NCBI RefSeq assembly: GCF_019399895.1
Contig: NC_091864.1
Location: forward strand, 12,130,001-12,194,000
Source: Cardiocondyla obscurior
Taxonomy: Eukaryota; Arthropoda; Insecta; Hymenoptera; Formicidae
DNA length: 64,000 nucleotides
Direction of reading: 5' to 3'
In this document: positions 24,731 through 36,454 of the stretch, piece after piece
Numbering within the stretch: the stretch's first letter is position 1
Layout: each line of letters starts with the position of its first letter
Translations under genes and position numbers: made by a program
Notes under the pieces: generated by a model
Database searches by the model: none
The model's input: the letters and a program-made list of their open reading frames with translations, nothing else
Told to the model about the DNA's origin: nothing

Positions 24731-27700
24731 TTTTCTTTCTTCTCTTTTTAAATTTACCTTCATAACGTGGAGTTAGAGATATTTTATTTTTATACGAAAG
24801 GTGTAAAAATAACGTTGCAAATAGCGTGTTACTTTTGCCGAAAGCCTCTGTCTATTGAATAAGTGGTTTTTTTCTGAGGTCATCCTCGCGTTTCCGTCTT
24901 TTCTAAATATATGTATTTTTGAAACGATCTTTCAACATCGGATTTTAAAGAAATGGAAAAGTTCGGCGGATCTGCGCAAATCCGCTTAATTCAGCAGAAA
25001 GATAAACGTTTCGATAACTTAACATTCGAATAATTCCAAGTAACGTCACTGGCTTTACTTATTTATTAATTAATTTATCTTTTTTTTTATTATTGAGGGT
25101 CATGTATAATGAAGATGTATTGCGTGATCGAATAAGATCTTCTGTTGATAGCTATAATTATTCTAGGCGTTAAACACTTAGCGTTCACAATTAGCTGGAT
25201 CGAGTGGTAATTACATGTCTATGGAATGTCATGTGCGAGAGCATCAGATCAATGACTCTACCGAGCGTTCTCTCGGAAGATAGAGAAACGTATGAATGGA
25301 ACAATAATCCACAGCCTTGCAAAAGATAGGAATAGCGCACGCAATGCAAACTCGAGTTTTCTTCCGCTCACACTTTGAAGCTTCGTTTGCAGATACTTTG
25401 TCAATTTTTCTGTCGTTGTCTTGCGTTCTCTCAAGATATCTGAACGTTACGCTACAGCACTTTTTACTTTTTTCCCCAATATTTGCACGCGAGACATAAA
25501 AAAGAAATAGAATTTTACGTGGATGTTATTTCAAATATGACTAAACTAAATTTTTTAAATATTTTTCTGTCCACATATGCAAAGTATTAAGACAAAATGC
25601 GGGATTAATAAACACCTATTTTTATTTTTTTTTTATATAATTGTATCCATTTATACTTTATAGATTTCCTTTTACATCTGCGTTTGAATATAATTTTATT
25701 ACAAGGCTGTACAAAATTTGGAGCAAGGACAATTTCTACCGCGTAACGGCTCCGAGTGCAATTTAGTAACAAATTGAGCCTCTTACTGGGCATTTCATTA
25801 TGTTAATCGTAACATCGTAAATTATCATCGTTTCTCATTAATATATGTAATGCGCGAATTTTTCGCGCGCGAGGCGTCGGCAATTCTTGTTTGCACAAGC
25901 ATAATGAAAGATAATGGACTTCCCTTTCGCGCGCTGGAATTGCATACGTGCGCGTTCTCGGGCTTGGCAACACGACTCCAATAAAAAAGATATAATTACA
26001 GGCTTCAGGGCTGCCCCGGGCGGCTGTAGAAACTCGTTCGTGCGAAGGTGGGAAGGAACGTGTCTCGCTAGGGACGGTTTCTTATTAAAATGCTCAGGGT
26101 CCGCTGATCGATTATTCGGGCGTCTCGAAAAACGTGTCCTCCGAAATTATTTAATCGTCTCCGATAATTACTTTTGTGAAACGCTCAACGCTATCGTCTT
26201 TTTTTTTAAGATATATACACACAGTTAATCGCTCGATCTGAGTCGGTTATATTTTTATTTCGCAATGTATCACTAATTTCGTATTATTGCAACGCGACGT
26301 TGGTTTAATATCGGTACTTTAAATAACGTGAAAATCGTGACTCACTGATATGACGAAACCGTCACTAGAATTTCTCTTTGCGCTTCTCGTTTCTACGCGG
26401 GCTCTCGATTAACAGCTCGACGTTATAAGCATATTAATGATAACAGATTGTTCGATAACCGGCGTCACACGACTGCGAATTTAGATAGAATCTTTTTATA
26501 GAAGTTCGACTGTGAGCGAACGCAAGCGGATAATTTTTGCCAAAAGGCCCAATATGCGTTCTATTTGCCGCGTATATAACTTGACGGCTCGCCAAGTTGG
26601 CCGCATCTCTCGCATCTTCAAAGAAATAGCGAATGAAGCGTAACGCGATTTTGTTCATTTTGCGACGTTCCGTTATCCCGCCCAGCCGACGTTTCCATTA
26701 GGAGCACGTCACGGGGCGCTCGATAAGTTTCTTTTTCTTTTTTTTTTCTTCTTCTTTTCGCACAAACCCGTTTGTTAACCCGTCACCGAGTTACTCAGTT
26801 ATCATAGAATTTATTTTAGTAATTCTTCAATTAGCATCCCCTATTTAACGCGATAAATTCTTAACAATTAATAAATACTTTCATATTTTCCTTTTCTCTC
26901 GCTCGCTCTCGTTTCAGGCGTCTATATCACTTCAATTTATTATATTACATTAAATAAATATGTATTTAATCGTACAAGGTACTCGACGTAGATACAACAG
27001 ATTTACTTAGGACCGAGTTATATTATGAATTAATGCGAGAACGTTTAACGGTGATAAAACGCACAAGTCGGTCGCGTGCAATAGAGATTCACGCGTGTTA
27101 CTTTGTACCGTTAATAAAATTGGAGGTGATTGATTTTACAGATTGTATGTTGCCACGATTCGAGCGGCTGGTCGTGCGTGCCTTCTCGCACGTTTCCCCG
27201 TGCCACTTGATAATACCGACTCGGGGCCGATGCATTTACACGCGCGAACGCTCGCACACGCATAGGTGCGTCCAGCACGTCGAATTACGGCCGTGCATCC
27301 GGATCTGACCCTCGACTCTCCCTTTCGCGAATTCTCTCTCGCACGAGAGCGGAAAGTATTTTAAATAGAGAAGAGAGAAAGAGATGGGTAAAAAAAAGAA
27401 AGCAACGTAAAAAGAGTAGAAAGAATCTTGCAAATATGTTGAAAAATCAAATATACTCGCGCTATTTTTGTTCAAAGCGCAACTAGAGAAAGTACATATT
27501 ACACCTTATTTTTTTAAAATTGCGTTTTGGACAACAAAGCTAAGATTGTCTGGGATTTCTAAGAGAGACTTTTCAAAGGGAGAAATAACGTGAAAACAAA
27601 ATTGCTAAACTCCGCGAGAGGTTGTAAGATAAGCAGTACTTTGCGCTTGCAGCGTGTTGTGCAAACTTTCATGCAATCTGATCGTAAGTACAATATCTTG

Positions 27701-28407
27701 AACGTATTTTCGATCGTCTGAACACTTGTTACGATTGATGCAAAAATTATGAAACCTTGCAAAACGAAAATATTTAACAGCGTGGACGTGACGCGAAATG
27801 CTCGGCGGACAAAAAGTTTCCGCTTTGCGTGCGTCCGTTCGTGACGAAATTTTTATTTTGTAATCTTGAAGAAGCAGCTGCACAAGAGACACGCGTGGTT
27901 GTCCGTGCTGATGACTTCTCGATCGACCTCGTAGTGAATAATTGGCGGTTTAAACGGGATCGGCGATCAATGCGATCACGCGCGTCACTATTGTCGTAAA
28001 AGTTTCATATCGGGTCAATTAAGAACAAATTGCGCTTCAATCACGATAAATTGCCCTCCCGACGAATGGTACCCTATACGATTTTATTATTAAATATATT
28101 AATGCGAGAAATTAGCCCAAGGAAACGTATCTCTATTGATCCGAGACTCTTATCTTGGTAACGAAAGAAGAGTGATTTTTCTTGAAAGTATCTCTCCCCG
28201 CTTGTCTCGTATAATATTGACATTATTGCGCAAATTTCACGTCGACGAAGATTATACAAACTGATTTATACAATGCCGCGTGGCATTATCGTGGCTCCGC
28301 ACCACACAGCTGAGAATTTTGCAAATGTTCCTCGTTCAATTTTTAAACTGCGCGAATAAAAAGAAAAATATCTCGAAGGAGCCAGTGTAGACACGGGCTG
28401 TATTACG

Positions 28408-28439
<32 letters not shown>

Positions 28440-30588
28440 TTTATTTAATTTATTTGCACGTGATTAATGAACGAAAACAAATACGATTAAAATCGTCACA
28501 GGTAATATAATTTCGTACTTTAGCTATTAATATATTGGGTATTAATTTCTGCAGCGAGACAGGCGGCCTTAATTTAAAAGAGTGTACTCCTCGTAAAATA
28601 TAAAAATGTATGTTAATCGAAAACGTATGTTTGCACACTCGACGTGTTGCAAAAAAAAAAGAAAAAAAAAAAGAAAGAAAAGAAAAAAGGGAACAGCACC
28701 TCGGGGTGTTCAGGTATATCTGGTATGTCATTCATAAACCATGCAAGACATTTCGGAGAAGAATCTCGCAGAAAAAAAAAATAACGCACGCTCATGTGAC
28801 ATGTAAAAGAGTTATTACTTTTTCATTTTTAACACGCCGCAGGCAGCGTGCGTTTGCTCTCAGGAGAAAGAGCCTTATAAAAAGAAAGAAAAAAAAGTAG
28901 CGAGTTTTTCAAGCCTTTTGCCTTCTTTTTTTACGCGTCAAAGTTTATTTATACCGAATATAAATGATAATAATCGCACTTCTTCAATATTTTACTTACA
29001 ATATTAATTGTTAAAGTTGTTCTTTCCGCCTCTTTACTTTATCTTTATTTTGTAATTGCTTTTATCTTATCGTCAAATAGTATATATATATTCACTTATG
29101 AAAGTAGAATCTTTATAAAATTTTTGCATATGCGAGATTCTTCAGTTTCATTCGGAAACGCGAGTCGGACGAATTCCATATGGGATGCTAATCGCGTATG
29201 CTCGCGGACAATAAAAGAGTAGAACACTTCCAGACGTCTGTCTTCGGCCTCGGCAAATTTATTCGACTTTGACGTCACGTCACGACACGCGTGTAAGTCA
29301 TCGGTAAATGCGGCGCGTTGCTAAGATTACTTAACGGAGAATCGCACGTAACGAATATTGAACCGGTCGTTGATATCTCGCGGCTCTGTGTCATAAGTCC
29401 GCGCAGTTCAAGGTACTCCTCAAATTATCTAATACGGCAAGCTGCTTTACTTAGCGATAACTTACGCATATTTAACAAAAATCACGTTGGGTTTATTGCA
29501 GCGAATTTTCCACGGGTGATAAGAGTAGATTGCAGAAGAAGAGATTGAACGTTCCAGGGATAGAAACTTATAAATTTGCAATCCCCTTCAATCGTGATCC
29601 CCTGTAAAGCTGTTCCCGCAAACGAGAAATTCGAAATTTGTTAAATAAAAGGAAAATGTATTTATTGTTTTGCAGGATCCTCTTTTACACGACGCAACCT
29701 GCGCACGTAATCACGATCGCGGCGGTCTTGTTCGTGACGTCGGTTCTTTTTCCACTCAAGGAAAGGGTGCAGGCTTCTAGTCCTTACTCGAGAATGATGT
29801 CCTTCATTTATCTTGCATCCTTCGTCGTACATTTTGGTGCCCAAATTTGGATGACTTTTGTATCAGGTAATTAAGGTCTACGTAATTAAGAAATACTAAA
29901 TGTACTGCCAATAAAACGTGATACAAGAGCGAAGTAAATTCTTAATGCTTTGTGTCTCTCGATCGAAATTGACTTTCTCTGAAATAATATATGATTTAAT
30001 TTTTACAGGTCTATCTTTGTACTTTGCTCTGCCGCGACATGCGTTCGGCGAAGTGCAGCGTGTTCTGTTTCCAAGATATTTCACAATTAACGCGTGCTTG
30101 AGTCTCATCACGCTTCTTATATTTGTCAAGCATCACCCAGCGCATACATGGGATTCCGAAATTGCTATTCAGGTACACGAATAAAATACTTGTTACTTGA
30201 GATATATAATTTAATTTCCTCTGGATTTAATTTTTATTTTATCTTAGATAAATTTAACAAAAGTTCGCGAGGAGAGAGTGAATCTTACGTTATTCCACAG
30301 GTTGGTGCGATGTCTGGAGCGTTTTTCCTGGAGTTGTTGATACGTCTATACTTGACACCGCCACTTCTTCAACTGATTGTGCAAAAAAATAACTTTGAAC
30401 GCGCGGCGGGCGTTGGTAACGAGATAGGCCGTCACAATCCTGGACCGCTTAAAAACTGTACGCACTACTTGAAAATTCATCGAGCATTCCGTCGAGTGCA
30501 CGTGTGCATCGCTATGGGAAACATGCTTACTATGGCATGCACGGTACTTCATCTCTATTACATAGCGAGCAAATTATGTGCTTTATAA
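22974..30588 (+). CDS. TMEM205: TMEM205-like multi-pass membrane protein
   Basis: Four exons: 22974-23260, 29676-29866, 30009-30172, 30301-30588. They join in phase to 309 aa. The N-terminal 95 residues are soluble and helical (KASRIKEKYMKLYEEMLEKD), ending just before FYTTQPAHV. Hydrophobic helices lie at about 107-121, 137-158, 185-205, 216-233 and 280-303. HFGAQIWMTFVSG, followed by RHAFGEVQRVLFPRYF, matches the signature of TMEM205, whose vertebrate members lack the long N-terminus. Vertebrate TMEM205 is linked to drug resistance and secretion; its biochemical role is unknown. The first exon is assigned through the phase match (AA|G) across a 6.4-kb intron and by the total length being a whole number of codons. 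This is less certain than the last three exons. A competing acceptor at 23407 would end the protein early. Confidence 0.82.
23407..23458 (+). CDS. Possible alternative terminal exon after the first TMEM205-like exon
   Basis: The acceptor ctaccgcag ends at 23406. Joined to the donor at 23260 it gives a Lys codon, then FRDDKPGVLRSQSGGI and TGA, for a soluble protein of about 112 residues without membrane helices. Phase fits, but I do not recognise the tail and conservation is unknown, so it may be chance. Confidence 0.3.
24698..24722. repeat. (CT)n microsatellite
   Basis: About twelve CT units, continuing as a degenerate pyrimidine tract to about 24750. Confidence 0.9.
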
Positions 30589-32701
30589 GAACAATTAGCT
30601 TCCATATAAAATTTAATATGCGTATTAATTCGTGAGCTCAAAGAAGTTTTCGATAGAAAAATTAATTTTGAAAAAAGCTTTTAGTAGTAGTACGTTAGTA
30701 CATGTCTCGTACAGTGGTAACGGAAGCCTAAATGCACACTGAAATATTCAGATCTGGTGGTGCAAGATGTGATTTTTCCTGCCATTAAAGTTATTTTCAA
30801 CGAATTAGACTATATAAGTCTTTCAGTGCAGCTGCCTTTTAAACCTCGTAGAATATCGAGGTTTAATAAATGTTTAGATATTTTAGTATATCTTGTATTA
30901 TTAATCTGAACTTACTCTATATTAAAATAGAGTAACCATTCAGAGAATGTCTGATTATTCGCATGACGTGAGTCACGTTGTGACTTATCTTCAGAACCAG
31001 AGTAGCCATTCGGAAGAGAATGAAGCCGAAGCGAAGGTAAACGATCAGTTTTAACATTTCTCACAAATATGATCTGCTTACAATTTGTTGCTAGTGCTTT
31101 ATAAATTATTGCTAAAAGTAGTGCGAAACGCGTGCATGTAATTTGTGAGAATGTTTCGAGATTGAGTGGACATAATTTATTCACCGGCGCACCAAGTGCG
31201 ATGTTTGTAAATAATATACATCTGGTATAAAAATATATTGAATTTATATATGTATGACTTAGGATAAACATATTTTTATATGTGTATGTTTTCTTCTATA
31301 AACTTTTAAGGCATGAATTTTGTCAAAGCCTGTTTTAATTTTATTATATCGATGCGAGGACAATTAAACTTTTGCATTAAACATGTATTAACAATTTAGA
31401 TCAAAATGCCTTGTCTAGGATGAAAAGTTATACCTTATTAATATTTTTTAAGTGTATTTATGATCAATATTTTATACGATTTCAAAATCGTTGTTATTAT
31501 ATTGGATGCAATAAAAATTTATTTACTCTGTATCAGAGTCAATAAGAATATTTATTGAGATTGCACACTAAAAAAGATCGTATATACATTAATATACCAG
31601 TGATATCAGTACAGGTAAAAATAAAAAAACATTTTATATATTTAATTAAGTAAATTACAGACTCATATATATTCATTGTAATGTAAATAACTGCATTCTG
31701 CTCATTTAACATTTGTAAATTATACGATATTTCATATAACAATATATGAGTATGTAATCCTTTTTTTTTTAATTTTTAGTCTTATTAATTATTAATACAC
31801 CTTCCCATTGATACCAATTCTAATCGAATACTTATGTAATACAATTTAATCAATGAATATTATACGATAGATGATGTAAATTAAATTACAAGTTTATTAT
31901 TCCTATCAAAGATAAATTGTTGAGTATATGATATATTCGTACGGTGTTATTGTATATTTTCATATATCAAAAATTTACATTTATATAAAAATCTGTACAC
32001 TATCCTATTTTTAAAAAATCGTATTAGATCGAATCGAAATTATTGTTGTCGCTTTTCCGCGACGCAGATTGGTTCTTTCGTTTAGTTAATGCCGCGAGAA
32101 TAATACAACTTAAAAAATCTAATAAATTATTTTTAAAGGAACGAAAGGTGCTGCAGTACCATGTAAGATACATACATTTGTAGTTCATTGTTGAAAATTA
32201 TTAAATGTAAAACAGCTTTCTTTATGAAAGAATAAATAGCAAGTAACATGCGCGAAGCGCGAGTTTTGTGGTATCTAGTGTATCAAAAATTATAGTCGCA
32301 TAATCACATTCTATGAATAAATTAACGCTACGATCTAAAGATCCAATTAGATTATTACAATAATAGCTATAGAATTGTTTTCTTGCCTATATTTGTCTAA
32401 CTTAATGACATTTAAAATGTTTGACGCTTAATTAATATAGATTAATACAAATTAATTTAAGTATCCACCTATAAGTCAAATCTTGAGAAATTATTCCTAT
32501 ATTATTAAGTGCATAATAGTTTTATAAACATATATACAATTAAAATGCATCAAATAAAATATTTTACAATTATTGTTTTTTCAGAATAAGATGCAGATGT
32601 GTCTCTCATGTTAATGTTAAAAAAAAAGAGATTGCAGTAACATTTATTACTAGAACGTTTCGAGAAAAAATAAGTAACATAATTTGACGGAAAAGAAACA
32701 T
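30589..32701. other. Convergent intergenic region between TMEM205-like and DCAF7
   Basis: It holds the 3' UTRs of both genes. On the plus strand an AATAAA lies near 30868. On the minus strand an AATAAA lies at 32643-32648, 54 bases past the DCAF7 stop. The remainder is AT-rich and no gene was seen. Confidence 0.5.
32643..32648 (-). terminator. Polyadenylation signal for DCAF7
   Basis: AATAAA on the minus strand, 54 bases downstream of the DCAF7 stop codon. Confidence 0.5.
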
Positions 32702-33933
32702 TTATACTCGAAGAATTTCGGCTGCTTTGTTGTAACAAATAGCTATCCAATCCGGTTGCGTAGCACCCCATTGAATTTGATTGACCTCACCTTCTGCGGC
32801 AGTGTAAGCCAGTATAGGATCTTCTATTGCTCTTGGCATTTGTTGTATATCCCAGATCAAAGCTTGATGATCATCGCCGGCTGTGCAAATGTGACATGAT
32901 GAATGCGGAGCCCAGGCTATTCCATTAACGCTGGCTCTGTAACAGCAAAAAAAACATTAATCTAACGCCTTAAAAAAAAAATTAATAAAAATAGTTTTAA
33001 TATTACATTGTATCTATAAACAATAATTGCAAACAGGTATATTATGAAACTATTTTATATTAACCTATGATTATTTAATCTCGCGACTGGCGTACACGGT
33101 ACGCGAACATCCAGAATGATAACTTCACACGCATCCATCGCTACGGTAGCGAGATAATTGGGATCTTGCTTGTTCCATGCTAGTCGTAACAATGGAGTAT
33201 GCTGCGGATCCTCGTATATTATTGTCGAATGCTCCAAGTGTCGTAAATCGAACATTCTGACCGATCCATCGGCGCCAACGGAAGCGAACATATCACGGCC
33301 ACCACCAGCTCGGCTGAACGCAATATCATACACTTCTTTGTCGTGTGCAATCAATTGTGTTTTTACGTGACCAGTAACCATGTTTACTCTGCCTAGAACC
33401 TGCCCTGTTTCCAATCCCCAAATCGTACAAGTGGTGTCTATACTGGAAGTCCCAATTAGATTCGGATCTACTTCGTTCCAATCAAAAGATGTAAGAGGTG
33501 CACAAAAATCTGAATTTTTATTGTTGTTCAAGACACACTCCAGTCGGGTTTCGGGTTCTGCTGCACGCCACACTCTTAGATAATCGCCAGATGTGGCAAG
33601 AAGATCAGGAAATTGTCCTGGTAAGTATTTATTTAATTGTTAATACAATATTTTGATTAATGTAGAAACAAAGTCATTACCTTTGCTATCTGGTATCCAC
33701 ATGATTTTTGTAGTTGGATAAGGATGGTCAAATGTACTTTTGGCACTAAACTCAGATGTCTCTTCATCTAACGAAACAATTTGTACTTTATTGTTGTATT
33801 CCTCCACAAAGCTTCCCAATGCCAGACGAAATCTCTTATCAGGTCTAACTGACCAGTTCATACTATACAATGGCCATGGTGCCTCATACTTGTAGATTTC
33901 TTTCCGTTTGGGTGGTACAGTATGCATAGCCAT
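32702..33933 (-). CDS. DCAF7: DDB1- and CUL4-associated factor 7 (WDR68/HAN11), WD40 protein
   Basis: A WD40 scaffold that binds DYRK and HIPK kinases and can act as a CUL4-DDB1 substrate receptor; the Drosophila orthologue is wings apart. Three exons in coding order: 33681-33933, 33065-33617, 32702-32936. Phases agree, giving 346 aa against 342 in human. The N-terminus KRKEIYKYEAPWPLYSMNWS, then GDYLRVWRA, TTCTIWGLETG and GSVRMFDLRHLEHSTIIYE, are characteristic WD blades, and the end AWAPHSSCHICTAGDDHQA is near-identical to vertebrates. It diverges from BCAS2, whose start lies 783 bases away. The start is the first in-frame ATG and gives the family length. Confidence 0.96.
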
Positions 33934-34716
33934 GATTGTAACCTGATATTCTTGTTACAACAAAAGTTATTTAACGTTAATTTAACAGTTTTAAAAATAT
34001 TTAATTGAATAAAAATTAACATTTATTTAGATAAATAAAAATTTGTATCCCAAGATAAATGATAAAAAAAAATCTATTAACTAACCTGATAATTGTATGA
34101 TATACGAAAATAATCACTAAGAATAATTTGACAGCCAGAAATTTAAATTTTCGTATCCGTCATATCGTTAGGAAAAATAAATTCATTCAGAAAAAAAATA
34201 ATGAAGATCCGGATATACACCGCGACTACGGTCAAAACTGCGGAAGGCAAAGGAAAAGTTGTTTGCGAAACTGCTGAAGCTAGTGTTCTGAATATAAAAT
34301 TGCGGTCTTTGGAAACCTGCAACCACATACAACTGCAAAATCTTTCGAATACTTTCAGTAAATCGCAAATTAACTACAGGTTTCTCTACTTAGAAAAAAA
34401 TGTATCGAATCCCATAGACAACAACTTTTCACCGTGCCTCAATAATGTAATAATGGTAAACACGACAACTATAAACGTAGAGAAAGTAGACTTCGTAGTT
34501 GACTCAACGGCGTACAAAAATTAGAAGGAGACAGCACGCTTTCGGTAGTTTATTCTATCTCTGTCTACCAGCACTTGAATAAAATAATACTAGATCGATT
34601 TTCAGATAGCGACGAAGCGGTGCACTTCGCTGTCTTTGTATCATTTACTTTCTGGCGTAATACTCGGAGTTTGTTTGGAAAACATTGACAACTGACATAA
34701 TTTTAATTAATATATT
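33934..34716. promoter_or_regulatory. Divergent (bidirectional) promoter region of DCAF7 and BCAS2
   Basis: The two start codons point away from each other across 783 bases, so both promoters and 5' UTRs must lie here unless 5' exons are interleaved. An open frame at 34201-34524 has no recognisable product. No TATA box was clear. Confidence 0.5.
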
Positions 34717-35688
34717 ATGGCTGGAGAAGTGATTGTTGATGCATTGCCATATATCGATCAAGGATATGATGAGCCGGGCGTGCGAGAGGCGGTGAGTAAA
34801 AATAATATTTATTTTTATATAACAAAAAAAACGATATAATACATTACGCGTTATAGGTTACAGGTTATGCAAATGGTTATATTAGGAAAAATCATCTCGT
34901 ACTTTTTTTTATTTTACCAATAGAGCTTGATACATTTCAGGCATTGGCGATGGTAGAAGAAGAGACACGACGCTACAGGCCAACGAAAAATTATTTGGAG
35001 CATTTGCAGCCTCTGTGCATAACTGCTTTCGAAACAGAAGTGATGAAACACGAATTTGAGAGATTGCAGAATCGCTTGCCCATGGAAGTGCTTAGTATGA
35101 AGCGTTACGAATTGCCACCACCTGCATCTGGTAAGCTGAACGATTTAGCTGCATGGAACGAAAGCGTCGAGAACAGCAGTGCACAATTAGAGCATCAGGC
35201 AACTAGGTAAATAAAGTAATCGTTGTTGCATCACTTGTTTCCTCTAATTTTGTCATTGCTTTAAATAATTTATTTATTGTGCTTCTAGAATCTGCAATTT
35301 GGAATTGATGATGGACTATGGTTGTGTAGCATGGAAATCTTATTTAGAGGTACTGGTACAGTTACTAAATGAAGCACAGAAGCAGCTACAGATGTTGAGG
35401 AAGAAGATTCAAGAGGTGAATTGGCAGAGAAAGTCAATGCAAACGCAGGGAGGTGACAAATTAAGAGCCCTTGAGGCGCAGTGGGTCGGCTTGGTATCAA
35501 AGAATTATGAGATTGAACAGGCTTGTGTACATTTAGAGGAAGAGATGCAAAACGAGCTAATGATGAGAGAAGAAGCGATTGAGATCAACGATGTCCCGGC
35601 GGAGGAGGGGCCGGATGTGCCAGGGAACAACGCCACAGAGACCATGGCGTTGCAAATGCAGCAGCAAGAGGAGAATCAAGATAATTAG
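34717..35688 (+). CDS. BCAS2: BCAS2 / SPF27, core component of the Prp19 (NTC) spliceosome complex
   Basis: A nuclear pre-mRNA splicing factor in the Prp19-CDC5L complex. Three exons: 34717-34791, 34941-35206, 35289-35688. Phases agree, giving 246 aa against about 225 in human. The N-terminus VDALPYIDQGYD is diagnostic, as are RRYRPTKNYLEHL and the coiled coil around ELMMDYGCVAWKSYLE and NWQRK. The extra length is an acidic, Gln-rich C-terminal tail (from about residue 213 to EENQDN). Starts are unambiguous. AATAAA lies immediately after the stop (35694-35699), and further signals follow near 35735 and 35780. Confidence 0.96.
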
Positions 35689-36454
35689 TGTAAAATAAAT
35701 CTTAAATCTATAAATAATTTATATATAGGCTCGATAATAAATTCATATCCAACAAATATCCATATTCTGGGGATATCTATAATAAAGCATAATTTATTTC
35801 ATTATAGTTTATATGTATCACACTTGTGGTTTATGCTTTTACAATATACATATGTACACGGCAATTATCCATAGCGCGATACACTACTAAATTAATTATT
35901 TGTAATTTACGGCGTGCTGGGGTTTTCTGTTTTTTATATAGGCTGTTTGCGTTCATGTTTCGGCACAATTGCACACATTGCGTAGGCCTAGCTGAGTCGT
36001 TTCTTTTTCTTTTATTCTCGTTAGGACAGCAGTAATATATACCACGATATAATTATAAAGCGAGTAGCTAAGCGCTTTTACTTTCAACTTTCGACTATTC
36101 GGTGTACAAAAATACACATGTATACGTGTATGTGTAAACTGGAAAGCAGATATGGCATTTGCTGCGACAACGGCGGCTAGCGTACGTGACTTCCTCTGTC
36201 CCTCGGTGGCCGAGGAAGAGGATCAAGACACGGGAAGTCACGTACGCTAGCCGCCGTCGCCGCAGCTAACATCATATCTATCTTTCAGTGTACATGTGAA
36301 TGTGTGTCGTGTATATTTCTGTGTGCGAAGTTTCGACCTCTATATTGCGTTCAATCGTGCTTCCTCGCAGAGACAGGACAGACATTTAAAAGTAATTATT
36401 AGATTATTAAGCTTGCATCGAGCGTTCATTTTTGCCGTTTTAATCATTCAATTG
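35689..36454. other. Convergent 3' region between BCAS2 and MCC, with a palindromic element
   Basis: Holds the 3' UTR of BCAS2 and that of MCC on the other strand. A minus-strand AATAAA at 36011-36016 would place the palindromic element (about 36089-36340) inside the MCC 3' UTR. Confidence 0.5.
36089..36340. mobile_element. Long inverted-repeat (MITE-like) element, copy 2
   Basis: Arms of roughly 100 bases are inverted around a short centre. The inner arms (about 36174-36190 and 36236-36252, reading ggcggctagcgtacgtg and its complement) are perfect, and the outer arms are more diverged. The loop itself folds (gacttcc...ggaagtc). The arm sequence cagatatggcatttgctgcg is shared with the copy at 6.9-7.2 kb. 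RNA from either strand would form a long hairpin. No transposase is present. Confidence 0.75.

Larger units (their letters stand above)
23261..29675 (+). other. Long first intron of the TMEM205-like gene
   Basis: A 6.4-kb intron with a gtaagt donor and a tttgcag acceptor. It contains a (CT)n tract at 24698-24722 and a T-run at about 28411-28437. I see no exon with splice context apart from the doubtful one at 23407, and no nested gene. Confidence 0.55.

Noticed and set aside
28411..28437. Long T-run, with others near 17931, 45178 and 61022
   Set aside because: Simple homopolymers, possibly tails of old retroposed sequence, but no retroelement body was recognised next to them.
34201..34524. 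107-codon open frame between DCAF7 and BCAS2
   Set aside because: No recognisable motif, AT-rich, antisense frames equally open; it falls in the shared promoter and 5' UTR interval.
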